Source: Antedon bifida
Lineage: Eukaryota; Echinodermata; Crinoidea; Comatulida; Antedonidae
DNA length: 64,000 nucleotides
Assembly: GCA_963402885.1 (NCBI GenBank)
Contig: OY727099.1
Coordinates: 15,271,001 to 15,335,000 of the forward strand
Direction of reading: 5' to 3'
Part shown: piece after piece, positions 10,563 to 25,500 of the stretch
Layout of the letters: each line of letters opens with the position of its first letter
How positions within the stretch are numbered: the stretch's first letter is position 1
The notes under the pieces: model-generated
What the model saw: the letters and a program-made list of their open reading frames with translations, nothing else
Told to the model about the DNA's origin: nothing
Database searches by the model: none
Position numbers and translations under genes: made by a program

Positions 10563-13500
10563 CTGAAATAAAAACCAAGAAATCCATGACATGATAACCA
10601 TGTATAAACAATGTTAAAATGAATAAACTACATTTTTCAAGTGGTTTAAAATATTACATAAATACAGTATGTTTAGAATTGAAAAATAAAAGATAAATAT
10701 AAAGTAATAAAAAGCAAAATAAGTAATGTTGTTGTATTGTACATACTTGTTACCAGTAAGTCGTAGTAGAAAACTCCAATAGGATGGCCGAATATGATGA
10801 GGTTCTAATACAGACTATAGGTATAAATAAAAGTTAATATATAGCAACATTTTTGACATAAGAAATTAAACTATTCAATTAAAATATAGATAAAATGATT
10901 GAATGCTGTACTACACTACTGAGAAATTTATGTTCTTTCCACAACTGAAATGGCCTACAAACTTATTTATTTTAATTGACTTACACCATGACAAACAATT
11001 GTTATCACGTTAAAAAGATTTCCTGAGCATGGTCATATAAGTTATTTGTTAATGTTAGAAAATATAAATTGAAAGATAAGTTTAACTTACAGCATGGAGT
11101 ACAAGTGATGTTGAAAGTGCATACAGTATAGTGTTTCCATAGGGAATAGGTGGAAAATAACCATCTCTTACACAATTTTCATAAACATTCTACAATTTTA
11201 AATACAATATTTTTTACAATATTTTAATTTGAAAACATTGTTCAGGAGGGTTTTTAGGGAGAGACGACGTCTTTATTCAGGAGGCATTTATTTGGGGAAG
11301 GTGTTTATATTTTTTTATAATATGTAAAAATAAATACTCCCTAAATATGAAAAATACAACACAATAGTATCAAGCATTGATAAAATACAATAAACATTCT
11401 GGTAAATTATAGATCATGGAAGTCAATGAATTCTACTAAAAATAGAAATGTACAATATTGTGTATAATATATGCATGTGGCAGGGGTATAGTATATATAT
11501 ATATTTTTTCCATCTTAAATGTGGACTTGCACTGGTATTTAAATTCCTAATTATCCTTACAGTTAACAGCAGACAAAACTTTGATATAGGACAAAGCATA
11601 CCTAAAAACTTCAAAAACAAGCATGATGAATGTGAAAGTGGAAGATTGTTGTGATTTATTTTTTTACATTTGGATGGTTTAGGCCTCGTTTTTCTACATA
11701 ATTTATGCAGGTCAAGATACGATCTTCTGTTCTTGTTAAAACGATCATAGACAAGACTTCAATAAGTAAAGATTAAAGCCTATTGTTTCGCCAAACACAA
11801 GTTGACATGGCGACTTTAGAGCACGGTAATCCTAATATTAATAATGTTAAACCGATCTTTGTTAAAGATGAAGATATTAGATCTAAGGAAGATGAATACC
11901 TAAAGGAAGAGGATATTTTCTTTGCGCTGAATCAGGTTACAAATTGTGACTTTCTAGTCAGAGCCCAAAAAGTGAGGAATTTATGGAGGATATATGTTAA
12001 TGACCATACTGAAAGGGTAAAAGTTATAACATCAGGGCTGAACATCAAAGGTAAACTCATTAATGTGCATGATAGAAACCCATTTTTAAGAGAAAACATA
12101 AAAACCTGCTTGTTGATCAAAGACATACCTCTGTCTGTAAGAGATGAGGAGATCACAGATACGCTGAAAACATTTGGATGCAAGGGAATTAGTGATGTGC
12201 AATACATAAAATTTTTAATAAATGGAAAGCTATCTCGGTTTCTAAATGGAGATCGTGCTGTGTTTGTTGAACCCTTTAAAGACAACCTCCCAAGGTTCTT
12301 TAAAGTTAATTCCTTCAACGCAAGGCTTTTTCATAAGGACCAGAAAGTGATACGAAATGCTTAAAATGCAGTTTGCCGGGTCATAAAGTATATGAATGTC
12401 CAACAAAGTTAAAAGAAATAAGATGTTATACCTGTAACAAGCTTGTACATGTCTCAAGTAAGTGTCAAGAGTTTTTAAATGAAAAAGCAAATACCAACGA
12501 TTCTTTGGAACTGGACGAGAAAGTACAACAGATAATGAGAGAAGCTATCGAAAGGGTAAGAACAATTAACAGCGATGACGACACACAGACAGGACAGCAT
12601 TCAACTCAAACAGCAAAAAAAGAGAAAAAGAAAGCAAAAAAGAGTGGAAAAAAAAGGGCGATCAGGAAAACAAAACATCAGAAAAAACAGCGAAAAGTAC
12701 GAAAGGAATGCGACCAATTACAGACTTTGCCACAAATATTGTACCAGAACAAGACAAATATGAAGGTGTTGCAGCAGCTAGACAAAGTTTTGCTGCAAGC
12801 AAAAGAAAGAAAAATACAGTGGTGAAAATAATCTGGAAAAGAAAGAGAAGAAATCGGACTCTGTAAGTTAAAAGATGGTGTTATGTTTACAATGACACCT
12901 TTTTTTTAAAATATGTATTAAAAAGTACGGTAAATTGATTTTTTTTATGATAAAACAAAGAAAAAATATATAATAACGTATGGAAAACAACATAAAAATC
13001 GGCCCCTACAACTAATCTCTTTGAATGTTAATGGTTTGAAGAGCAAAAAATTGATATAATTTTGTTACAAGAAACTTATTTTGACAAAGCCAATATTAAT
13101 GTTTATAATAAAATATGGAAAGGAGAATCTTGTAATAGTTTTGGAAAAACAAATAGCAGAGGTGTATCCATTCTATTTAAGCCAGGCTTAGATTTAGAAG
13201 ATTTGAACATAAAATATGTTGACGCAGAAGGCAGAATACTAATATTGTAAGCTTTAAACACAAAAGTACAGTTTTAAATTTATAATATTCGAAGTATCAT
13301 AAACACATTGATAAACTAACTACATACCTAAACCTAATCAACCACTCCTTTACAATAATAGGTATATCGGAAACATGGCTAAACAATACATCGAGCTATG
13401 ACTTCCTCATTAGATAGGAAGAACCGTAAAGGAGGGGTAGTTGGTATGTTTGTTTCTTCTAAAATAGATATAAAGGAGAGAAAAGATCTATGTATTGAAT

Positions 13501-16500
13501 CTTGTGAATTTATTTTTATTGAAATAATTGAAAAAAAATGTAACAATACAGTTGTTGGTATCATATACAGACCTCCTGATACGAATATAGAACTTTTTAA
13601 TAGATCACTAGACAATATTCTATATACTACTGATATCGAGGGAAAATCATGCCACATGATGGGTGATTTTAACATTAATTTAGAAATGATTTTCTAGAAG
13701 TAATGATGTCGCATTCCTTTTACCCACCGATTTCAAGACCCCCTAGAATACAAAACAACACATCTTCATTAATTGATAACATTTTCTCCAATACACTTTC
13801 TGATCAAATATTATCAGGTATAAACATATATGATCATTTACCAGTATACCAAATTACCCACTCCATGCCTGACAAACATATCAACGCAAAAACCGGTAAT
13901 ATAGAACCTCATAAATATGCAATGAACGAACGAAATATAATTAAACTATATGATGACTTATTACCTCTTGATTGGGTTGACGTCTATGCAAGGACAAATC
14001 TCGATGATGCTTACAATGCATTTATCAACACTTTCGAGGAATTATATAATAGAAATTTTTTTATAAAGTAAAGTATAAAAAGTTCAAATAACCATGGATG
14101 GATGAGCTCAGGACTATTAAAGTCTAGCAAAAGAAACAAGTGCTGTACAAAAAATTGATAAAACATCCCTCGTCTAAAAATAAGGATAATAATATTAATA
14201 AAAACTTTATTTAATCACGGTAATACTTGGTCACCTCAAGGCCGTAAGACATCATACAAAAATCAAATTATCAGTTAACAACAAGAGTTTAACTAAAACT
14301 AAAAATCTTGGATTGTAAAATCCAAATTTACAAAAGAATAAACATCAAAATGAACAAAGCATAATTACAGTAAATGCTCCTAATCTTTGGAATATTTGTA
14401 ACATAGAACATACTCTAGGTTAACGTCTGGTCAACATTTTATCAGTATACATGGACCATGGATCATTTAGACAAAATTTGTATATGAATTCATATCTATA
14501 ATTTAACAACTTCCATAAAAAGTTTTAATCACATGGGTCACTTTTCATTCCGATAAGCTATAACAGATTAAAATATACTGTGAAGATGAAATTAAGTAAC
14601 TCACGTTATTCTAATATTTTTATATGATGACGTAATAAAAATTAAACTGTTTGTAACTCATGTGAAAGAGAATTGATTGAGAAAGAATGTATTAAAATCT
14701 AGGAGAAAATGGGGTACGCATTAGCACGATGCGCTCTATTAAATTGGATTAACTAGTACAAAAGTGAAAAAAATTCTATCTTTAAAATTTGAGTGGCCAT
14801 ATGGTGATGTCAGAACATCTTGTAAATACAAATTGGTACAAACTCATTAGCTTCCATAAAAAATTTTTTTAAATGTGGGTAACCGGCCATCCTGAGGAGC
14901 TATAACTGATTAAAAATAGGTATATTTTTGCACAAATTTGCATTAAATTACCTATTCTTCAAAAGGTATGAAAAACAAAAATCAATTGCAAAAACGATTT
15001 TTTTATGCTTTGTACGAGCTGACGTGCATGTGCAAAACGCAAAAAAATTTGAGAATTTTGAAATGCTCAAAATGACCTGAAATGCATGAGAAATTGATTA
15101 GAAATTAATTTTGCGCATTTTAAAATTTTAAATATGCGTAATTGCAAACAACAAAAACAACAACAAAACATAGAAAAAGAAACAAGACAATTACAAGGAG
15201 TTATCCACTTGTAGCGGATAACTAAAAAAAGATCCTGACAATAACATGAGGTTATTTTCAGAGCGGATAACCAATAAAGTTGAAAATGATGCTATTTTAT
15301 GATTATCCTTCATTAATAACAACTATTTTCTCTCTCTCTTTTTTTCGGTGACATTACAAGCACTGCCTATTAATATTAATATAAAATACTGTACTATACT
15401 ATAATCGAAATATATCTGGGCCTATGTTATACTATAATTGTGTACCTATTAAACCACTTTTCTGAGGTTTGTCACCCTTTTTTAATTAAAAAAATACTTC
15501 CAAAATTCAGAAGTAAACAGGTAAACATTAATATCATGGCTGACATAAGGCCTATTTTTCGAACAAATTATATTTATATTTGATTTAGATGTGTAAACGC
15601 GACGTGAGCGATGTGCAAAAACACGGCATAACATGCGCGATGCATAAAAACTTGACACGCGTGATATGTATAAAATCAACACGTGCGATGTGTACAAACT
15701 TGACTCTCACTATGTGTAAAAAACATGACATGCGCGATGTGTAAAACTCAACACGAGCGTTGTGTAAACACAACACGAGCGTTGTGTAAACACAACACGA
15801 GCGTTGTGTAAACATAACATGAGCGATGTCAACATAATACGAGCGCTTTGTAAACTCAACACGAGCGATGTGTAGACTCAACACGAGCTATATCAACATA
15901 ACACAAGCGAGGTCAACTTAGCATAGTTATGTCCGTCCTGGCGTGCCATAAACAACCATTGACAGTGTGTACCAAATCTGAAAACACTCCTATTCAGGGC
16001 AAATTGTTTAACCTAAATTTGTTTTGATCGTCAATAACTAGTTATCTAACTAAACTTATTTAGAAAACAGGGTTACATTAGGTGGTTAAAATCAGTACCG
16101 AATGTACTGTACGTACTAACTTTCTATACAATCGCGTAAGGATTCTAATAGGGAAATATGGAACTATATTGTATTGCTGCAGAAATGTATGTTACTCTAT
16201 CTGCCGTGGTAAATATGGGAAAGCTAGAGTGAGTGAGAGACATGCTGTGTGACAGTGTTTGAAATGAAAACATTTTGGATTGAGCAATCAGTAATATAAG
16301 CAATGCAGCGATGCAATGATAGTACAGTAGGTTGTCTCCAAGCAATAACTCCATGGTATACTATTAATAAGATTGTATCGAAGGGTCTGTTTCTGCTGCA
16401 TAACGAAAATTAACCGTTTATTTTAAAATAAATTTAAAATAACAATGACCACGTTTCTGCTCAATTTCTGCTCCGAAATAACCAGTCAAATCAGTAGGTG

Positions 16501-19500
16501 GTCTTGACAAAAATCGTTACCCAAAATGCAATTGGTCCTGGCAGTTAATTCAAACGTTACTGCAGTGTAGTTGACTCAGGGTCAGCACTGTAAATCAATA
16601 ACCGTTATTTTGTGTTGCAGCTAAAAGTCACCCAGCTATAACCTGTTAAATGGCTGTTTTTAACCAGTTATTTTGTGCTGCCTTTTAACCGGTTACCACA
16701 AATTTGTCCTGTTTCTGCTCCCAAGAAAATGGAGTTATCACACCAATTTTAAGCGGTTATTTCTATGCAGCAGAAACAGGTCCGAAGTCCAACTAAGATA
16801 ACAAGATGTCTTTTCAAACAATGAAGTATAAAGTAAAATTATTCAAACCTGTAGAATCTTTAAAAGAAAATAGAGTGTTGTAGTAGTACTTCTGTAGAAA
16901 ACACTTGAGAGACCTGCAGCAAATCCTACAAAATAATGAAACAATCTGGTTTAATTTAAAGATGTATTGTCCTTCAAAAACATGAAAAAATGAAATTTAA
17001 TTAAATCAGACTTTGAATAGGGTATTTTGTAGTTTTAATAAAGTTAATCACTTCCGTAGAAAAAAAAATCCTAAAAAATAATGTTTTCACTTATAATAAA
17101 TGACAAAATAACGGTTAAATTCAACCAAAAATCCATTTTTTGCTTTAAATTACAGTTTTTTCAAGTAAATAATTTTTGTTTGATCTAATCTTTTAAAATA
17201 ATGTTGTCAGTATTATAATAATTCACTGTCAAATGACTCCCATTTGACTGTCAATCTAGGCTGATATAATAATTCGCCATCAGATAATCATTGAATTATG
17301 ATCAAACAGTCCATACTAAAAAGATTTGTTTGTAATATTATACAATTTATTCACACTTGAATGTCCCTTTATAGCACCTCACTGGCCAAGTATTTTTTGC
17401 TTTAAATTACATTTTTTTCAGGTACATTTTTTTTTCTGATCAGTTTTTTGGTTAAAGTAAATAACTATTATGTGACTTTGAAAAACATTTTTTAAGGAGA
17501 CAATATATCTTTAAATATTGTTACGTCAACAAGCGAGCAGCGTTTTTTGTAAGAAATATCTCTTGCTTATTTAATAATATACCGGTAATAATTTTAGTGA
17601 ATTGTGTATGACAACAGCAGCGACAACAATACTGTAATAATTAATAATAATGATAATTTAAGTAGAGTACATTGGCGCACATTCATGACACGACACGTAC
17701 TGCTTGCATAACGTGTGTGCGCGCATGATATTTTTTCGCCTAGCACCAGACAGAAGATAGACACTGCCCTATGTGAAATTATTACTGTAAAATCGTGCTT
17801 TGATTCATATTTTATAGTTAGGCCCTATCATATAGCCTCTCCAGGTCCGTAGCCAGGATCTGTCAAGGGGGGGTTCGGACACTAAGTATTTGGGTCACTG
17901 CCGAATTTTGTTAAATGACACCCCTGATGGCCGGAAATGGTACTTTCGCACATAACATTTATGATAAATGGCACCTCTAATTGGCCGGAAAGACACTCTC
18001 ATGCAGCATGCTACCAATGAGCAAAACGATCATACATTTTTCCTCTTCCTCACACACGTGGACTATTATAGTCATGATAACATTTTAACAATTCATTTGC
18101 AAGTCTTAGAAATTTACAAACATGTATCGCTCGGCATTACAGCGAACCCCCATTCCCGACACATTTTGAAACTTCCCGAGTTTCAATTTGTTAGTATAAT
18201 CCATATGTTTATGCCAAGTTTACAATGTGTATTTACAACACGACCACAGACATTTTGTATTGATTGAACCAGGGTAGAGTGAAATTACATGGAAAACTCA
18301 CAAACCTTCATCAAACGCCTCGATTACATAATCAATAAATGTGCAAAACTATTTGTCCGTTGTGTCAGTGTGACCATTAACCATCAATTTTCGTTTTTGT
18401 ATGCTGATCTGTTATTTATCCACATTTCATGAAGTATATAGGCTACGGGTTTAACTAGATTAGCCAGTTATACCAAAGATTGTATAGCACTGCTACGTGG
18501 CGCAAGGTAGATAACTGCGTGATACGTTTGTAATTCATGGACGCCATTCCGGCGGACAAATTTGAACCGGAATAAGTCGTTGTCAAGGCAATATTGTACG
18601 ATGTTTTGGTCAAAGAACAAAGTTGTCTAACCAAGCATGTCAATGTAAACACACATAATTAAATGCAAAGTCTGTTAAATACACATTGGGAAAAAGCACA
18701 CAAATAAATATTTACACACATTCGTGTCTTGTTATTTGATGATGGTATCTTCATAATTATAAAATTTTATAAAATCTTACAACGTCACTTCAGTTATTAT
18801 TTATAAGTTTATTAGCATTTTCATTGTTACTATACATTTTTGTTAACCTGTACTGACTTTACAACGCTACTGGCATTGAATGGGGGTGCGCGAGGTGGTA
18901 GTGGTGGTGGAACTGCAATAATAAACTTGATTGTATAGCGAAAACGCTAGCTCATTATCTGTACAAAAATACCTATCTAACCTCTGCAGTCACAGATTTT
19001 TTTAATGGATGATTTCTGTTATGAGTGGAATTTGTTAGGCACTGATTTATTACGCCTGGGGGAATTGACACTTGAAAGAGAGTTTGGAATCTTCGATTCA
19101 TTGCCAAGCAAAACATTTGTATAAACGTATAAGAAATCTATTTATCTATCTATCTATTAAATTGTATTTTTTAAAGAAATTTGGTTTGTCTTCAACATTA
19201 TGATGCTGTACTCAAGCTGTTTCCCCGGTTTTTAACTATTAAAAACAATTATTGCAGAAGGAGATAGGTAAATGCGAAGCATCCTCGCATTATTGTGTGC
19301 GGGTATTTTTCAAGATAAACATCCATTAGACAGTGTATACCACGATCGGAAAACACCCCTATTTGGGGCAAATCGTTGAACCTAAATTCGTTTTAATTGT
19401 CAATAACTAATTATCTAACTCAATTTAATTAGTAAACAGGGTTACATCAGGTGGTTAAAATCAATACCGAAAGTACGAATCCAACTTATACCATCGAATA

Positions 19501-22500
19501 AACATCCATGGACACCATTCCGGCGGACAAATTTGAACCGGAAAAAGTCGTTGTCAAGGCAATATTGTTAACGAACAAAGTTGTCTAACCAACCATGTCA
19601 ATGTAAACACACAGAATTAATCGGAAAGAGTCCAGATCACAAAGAAACTTTGATTTTCCCTTTTCCATGAATCAACCCTCAAGATGGTTAACCACAGATA
19701 CTTATAAAAATGTTCTATAAAACTCTACCTATATTTTTGATAGAATTCTATGTCAATCTATAGAAACAGATAATTTCTATAGAAATGTTTTAAAGAATTT
19801 ATAGATTCTATATAGCTCCATAGAGTTCTATAGAAATTGCTTTATAGAAAATCTTAGTAGAATTTATGATTCTTTATAAAGCCTGTTTTCCTGTCAATCA
19901 TTAAGTTGCGTTGAGGTTAAAATCATTAAAGTTGAAAATAAAATAGTGATGACGATGATCGAGTCGGACCGCTAATATTTACACATTTTTACGCTATCGT
20001 TCATAGTCTCTTGGTTCTCTCGAGCGTTGCTGGGACACGCGGACGTGAAGTATTACAAAACCAAGGCCGGCCACGCGCAGCTGGGCCCGCGTGAAAATTG
20101 AAAAAGTTACGGGTTTTGATGCTTAAACACAGCCTATGACATGCTTTCATTGATATCTTAATCTAGGCTTACACTAAAGACAAATATTAAATTTAATTGG
20201 CTTTATATTATAATTTAATTTGACTTGCACTTGTTTTTTTTAAATATCAGACCTTAAAGTGTACAAATAAGGTGAAAAACATTGTCGCGTTGTAAAAATT
20301 CAAGAATTGTCAGCGCGTACACATTTTTTCACAAACTGCATTGACGTAATTTGTGGATCATTTGATTGGTCAGTTTTAAAGATCATAACGATCATAATCG
20401 TAAAGTTGAACTAACTTTAACGATTGAAGATTTTAACGATTTTAAACCTTAATTTTGACCCTCTTTTCCTGTCACATCGTTGAATCTGTAAACTCAACAC
20501 AACTTAACGATCGACATGAAAACAGGCTTTAACTATTTCAGATTTTAACGATTTGTATTATTGATTTTTTACCCCCTTTTCCTGTAAAATTGTTGAATCT
20601 GGCCATTCAATGCAACTTTACGCAACTTTACGTTGAACTTACTTTAACGATTGAAGATTTTAACAATTTTAAACTTTAATTTTGACCCTCTTTTCCTGTC
20701 ACATCGTTGAAAAAATGTAAAATGTGCATTATGACTTATGGGGTTTACCAAGGTGGATAAGAGTTTTTATGGGTACGGATTGGTTTGGGTACGAGATGAT
20801 CAGTACCAATTCATGAATGCATCTACAGGTGCGCATAGGCCTCCTTCTGATCCTAGCTCAGTGTGTACAGTCATGTCATTCTAAAACTCACTCAAACTAA
20901 ATGTATTGACAATTAAAAAGATCCAAAAACAGTATGAAAACATCTTATTAATTTTTATCTTTGTATAATAAAAAACAAAAAAATAGAAGTTTGATGTTGT
21001 TTTCTGACTTATTTTTACAATTTATTGCCGAAAATACAATTTTCGCAGTGATTTGCCATTGCGATCCTCATGTTTCGGATTCTTCTATACCTACTCGTTG
21101 TGAGAGGTTCTCTAATTTTTAAGAGAAGTGTGACATCTTCCTACTACACTATCTTTGATGTGGTCTATCTCATGAATTAGATGCACTAATTAGAACGGTT
21201 GATGTCAAACACGCCTAAATGATGGTCAAAATCTAAAAGCATTCTTGTCGGTTTAAATAACCTACCGAAAGCACCTTATAACATACAATGAAAATATTGG
21301 CAAGCTGCTCTTATTTAATATATAATATAAAAAAGAACATCCTACTACAGGTACAATACCAATTTGACTTACCTGCTATTAATCCATGTATTGGATGATC
21401 TGTTTTTCTAAACCACCTGAATGTACAACATAGAGTCTGCATAAAAAAGGATAAGACATTGTAACACATTTTGTATCTTGCAGCCAAAGACAGCTCCTAA
21501 TAGTTAAACACTATCCCATTATTGTAAAAACCTTTAAAAGTTTTCATTTAAATCAGTATTGATGCCTAGTCCTCAGTAAAAATAGAGGACAACAGATTTG
21601 TGTGTATGTGTCTTAATTTCATAAAACAATTCTCAAATGAAGGATTAAATTACATCTGCTCAAGATTCAGTAAGTAATATTACAGTGCACATTAACAACT
21701 AAAATTTAAACCTACGGTTTATCATCATTTATTTCGCCTTAAAAAAAACAAAAACATTAATAGGAACAAAATGTAAAACAATGGGACAGGACCTATAAAT
21801 GAGGCTCTACACATTGAAATACATGTGCACATATTAAAAAGAAAAAATATGTGTATGCATGTATGTTCAGAGCGACTACTCCTTTATATGCAAATTAGGC
21901 TAACAATCAGCTAAATTGTATTATTTTTGTGAATTATTATTATTACGTTGTACAGTATTATCATACCATTTAATGCCTGAGCCAGCAGAACGCTTTTTAA
22001 TTGGTCAAGGTGAATGTGAATTTTGCATCTGACCTAACCAGCTGGAGAGTCAAACCCAAAGTGAATGATGGCACCTCTAGATGCCCAGAAATAGCACTCT
22101 CATAAAACAATTTTTTTTAGCCCAAACCGGGTGGGAGAATAATAAATAACTGTGGGCCGCTTACTACAAAAAATACATTGTCATTTAGTTTAGGGGTGCA
22201 ATAAAAGCAAATGTAAACCAAAGTTTATCGCAAACCCACTCACACGGACAGATATTTACGTAAGCGATCTTTCCACCACCCGTCAACGAAGAAATCAGTT
22301 TGTAAAACTCATCAAAAGAGCGCACACCATCAGCGACAAAAAGTGTCTTCAACAAGAAATACAATATGTCAACAAAGCATTGGAACTCAATGGTTACAAC
22401 AGGAAAGACTTTTATCATCAACCAACATCAGCGATGTTGTAGAGTTCAGAAAGTCTGTATGTTTACCATATTTGGGACAGCTTTCTCATCTTATCCAGCG

Positions 22501-25500
22501 AGTACTACAAAACGCTGACATAAAAGTATTTCACAGTGTCTTCAAACGCACAAGGACAAACCATCTAAACACAGCCAACCTGGTGTATACTGTATTTTAT
22601 GTGAATGTGGAAAGGTATACATTGGGGAAACTGGACGTGACCTTCAAACCAGGCTCAAAGAACATCAAGGCCATGCCAGAAGAGGAGAGCAAGACAAATC
22701 ATCAATAGTTATGCATTCTCACAAACAACAACATCGAGTTAATTGGAAAGATGCTGAACTAATTGCTACCGTTCCTTCGTGGCATTCCAGACAAACCAGG
22801 AAAGCTATTGAAATCTACAAACACAACACTGTTCATCAAGATATTGGATTTGTTATCAGTGACATTTGGCTATCTTTATTCAACAAGAATCTTCATCAAA
22901 CAGTAAACCATGCCATAGTTTCTGGCCAGTTTACATTCCACAATCCTGTCTAGACACATGGTCTTGTTTGACCAGTCTACACCCAGCTTCGAGACAATGC
23001 TATTGTTTTAAGCTTGTCTCATCTTGCTTTTCACACCTTTCAGAAACAATGCTCTCCTATAGCTAGTTTCCATTCACTATTGTTCATGAGAAACAATGCT
23101 CTTCTACAGCTAGTTTCAATCCCTTCCACTGTGTGAACTTGCCATTGTTTCTGGCTTTCACACCAATCCCACCCTTTTCCACTTATATTCCAAGTTTCCT
23201 GGACTTTCTGCATTCTCACTCCCGAGGACGATCAAAGCATATTGATCGAAACGTCGAGAAACTCAACAGTTCTTTTCAGAACTAACATATGTGGTGTACC
23301 GCAAACTTATATCATCGATATCTTTATTCATACGACAAATTTAGGAGATCTTGCTCGACACTAGTTTTTTGGCAATATCGTTGCATACACCGTCTAAATC
23401 TATCCATAATTTCGTACGAGCAACTACTTCCTTTAACCTAACTTAATGGTGTTTCTCCAGTAATGCCTTCATGATGAAAACAACATTTTATTTTAACGTT
23501 TTTAGGGGAGCATCAAAGCCCACATAGCTGTTTTCCTTAAATTACTACAAAGATGATTAAACATATTTTATTTGTTTGTTTATAATTTATTAGATGGTTA
23601 TATTTATTTTTTTAATGTGTTTTGAATAAATAATTACATATTTTTACTAGATAATATTGTAATTAATAAATACAATGCGGAAAGGTCATGGGTCAATCTA
23701 GCGTGAAGAACTTTTAAAATACTGACGGTTAAACATCATACCCTCTTAGTGCCACGGGCGGCGTTAGACACCATATGGGACATGCGTTGAAAACCCCTAG
23801 TCGGCGATACACACCAAACGTACCTTCTGTGTTTGAGGGCGATAATCACTAACTTCTGCTTGTCTGAGGATTCTGGGATAGCTTTTATTCGATCAAGCGT
23901 AAAATTTTCTTTCGAAAAATGTCAACGAAAAAATTTTCGCTATAGGAAAATCTTTTGGAAATATCAATTAAAAACTAATTAATTAATCAAAATCATGTTG
24001 TTTGTTGATTACACGTTCTCCGTATCTAGTCACACAACCGGAAATACTGACTCCTTTGTTGAAAAATGTGCAACGCGAGACGAATTGTTTGTAGGCCCAT
24101 GCAGCACGTTGTCAGAATTTACTCGCCTGAGTAACTTGCTTATAGTGGGCATGCTCAGACTAACGATGGTGATAGGATGGTTTGATTGGGCCTAGGCTAA
24201 GATTATACGATGGCGGTTTATTTGAATAAAATAACTCGTATCTAATTCTCCTATTATTACTTTTGTTCAAGTAAATATACATTTATAGGTATGTATTATA
24301 AATATTTGTTTGTTGGGGTTTTCTAAATATCATTTTATTATCGTTTTTATACGATTTTTTAAAGCAATTTCTTGGAAATTTTAATTAAAAATTAGAATTT
24401 TTTTTAAATTCATACATTTCATAAATAAAAATAAATCATACAAATATACATTATACATCATTTTACAGGAAATTTAATAAGGAATATTTGTTTTTAGAAA
24501 CATTTTTTCATACATTTATGATAAAATGATGAAATTACTGTTTGAAAAATTTCAACTCCCTGGAGTATTACAAAAATGCTGTTCTGAAAAGAATACGGTT
24601 GAGGGGAAATGGCTCTCTCTCGGGAATTTGGAACTAAGAGGGTTAAAGGACGATAACATTTTGTTGCCGTATGTTAGATGCTCTGTGCGGAACCGCCCAT
24701 TGCTTGATCATTCACTCGGTATTTTGTTTTGCGTTAAAGTTCAATGTGAACACACCTCTAGGGGAAGCCCCGCTAAAAAGCACACTTTGGGTGAGAAGGC
24801 AAATTCATTGCTTATTATAGCTCTATCTATATTTAATATTTACACCAATTTGTTGAGGAAATAAAATATATCTATATTATCTAAACAATAGGTACGCGGT
24901 TATCTGGCAGTGTAATCGTCATGGCCTAGCTCGATGTAGTGCGGTATTCGCGTCAATATCATGCTACATCCAGGGACCAAATCTTAAGTTATTTGCAAAA
25001 ATGTTACTCTTTACCCCATAATTGTCAACAATTATTACTAATGACAAACAAATTTCTTTATAATGCACAGTATATTCATTTTTGAAAGAATGTTAACTTC
25101 AATTTTCTTATTTATTGTGTCTATATGTTTAAGGAAATATTAGTTTGCATAAGATTTCTTGTATTTTTGTGTTTAAAATTGAAATTTATAAGAATTTAGA
25201 AGAAATTGCATTTTTGATTAAAGGTCAGTGACCTTTAACGATGTCAATAAATGTTGGATTCATTTTTAAAAAGTATATTACCATTTGTTTATTGGGTCTA
25301 TATGTTCATGAAAACATCAGTTTGCATAAGATCTATTGTAATTTGTTTGTTAAAAACTGAAAGTTATAAGTTAATATTAGAAAAAAAATTACCCTTACCT
25401 ATACCCCAATTTTTTTGTTTGCATATTTTCCATAGACTAATAAGCTGTACAATTGGCATTGCTATCATGGATTTCTAAAAAAATTGACATACTAAGCTTT

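Noticed and set aside
15585-15884. 99-codon minus-strand frame HIARVEF-type repeats
   Set aside because: The frame is produced by a tandem minisatellite; the repeats vary as DNA, not as protein.
18455-18652. 65-codon minus-strand frame
   Set aside because: It overlaps a direct repeat whose second copy (19505-19620) breaks the frame by deletion.
24526-24864. 112-codon open frame in TMEM135 intron 9
   Set aside because: No recognisable domain, no splice context, and composition like its surroundings; probably chance or a decayed repeat.
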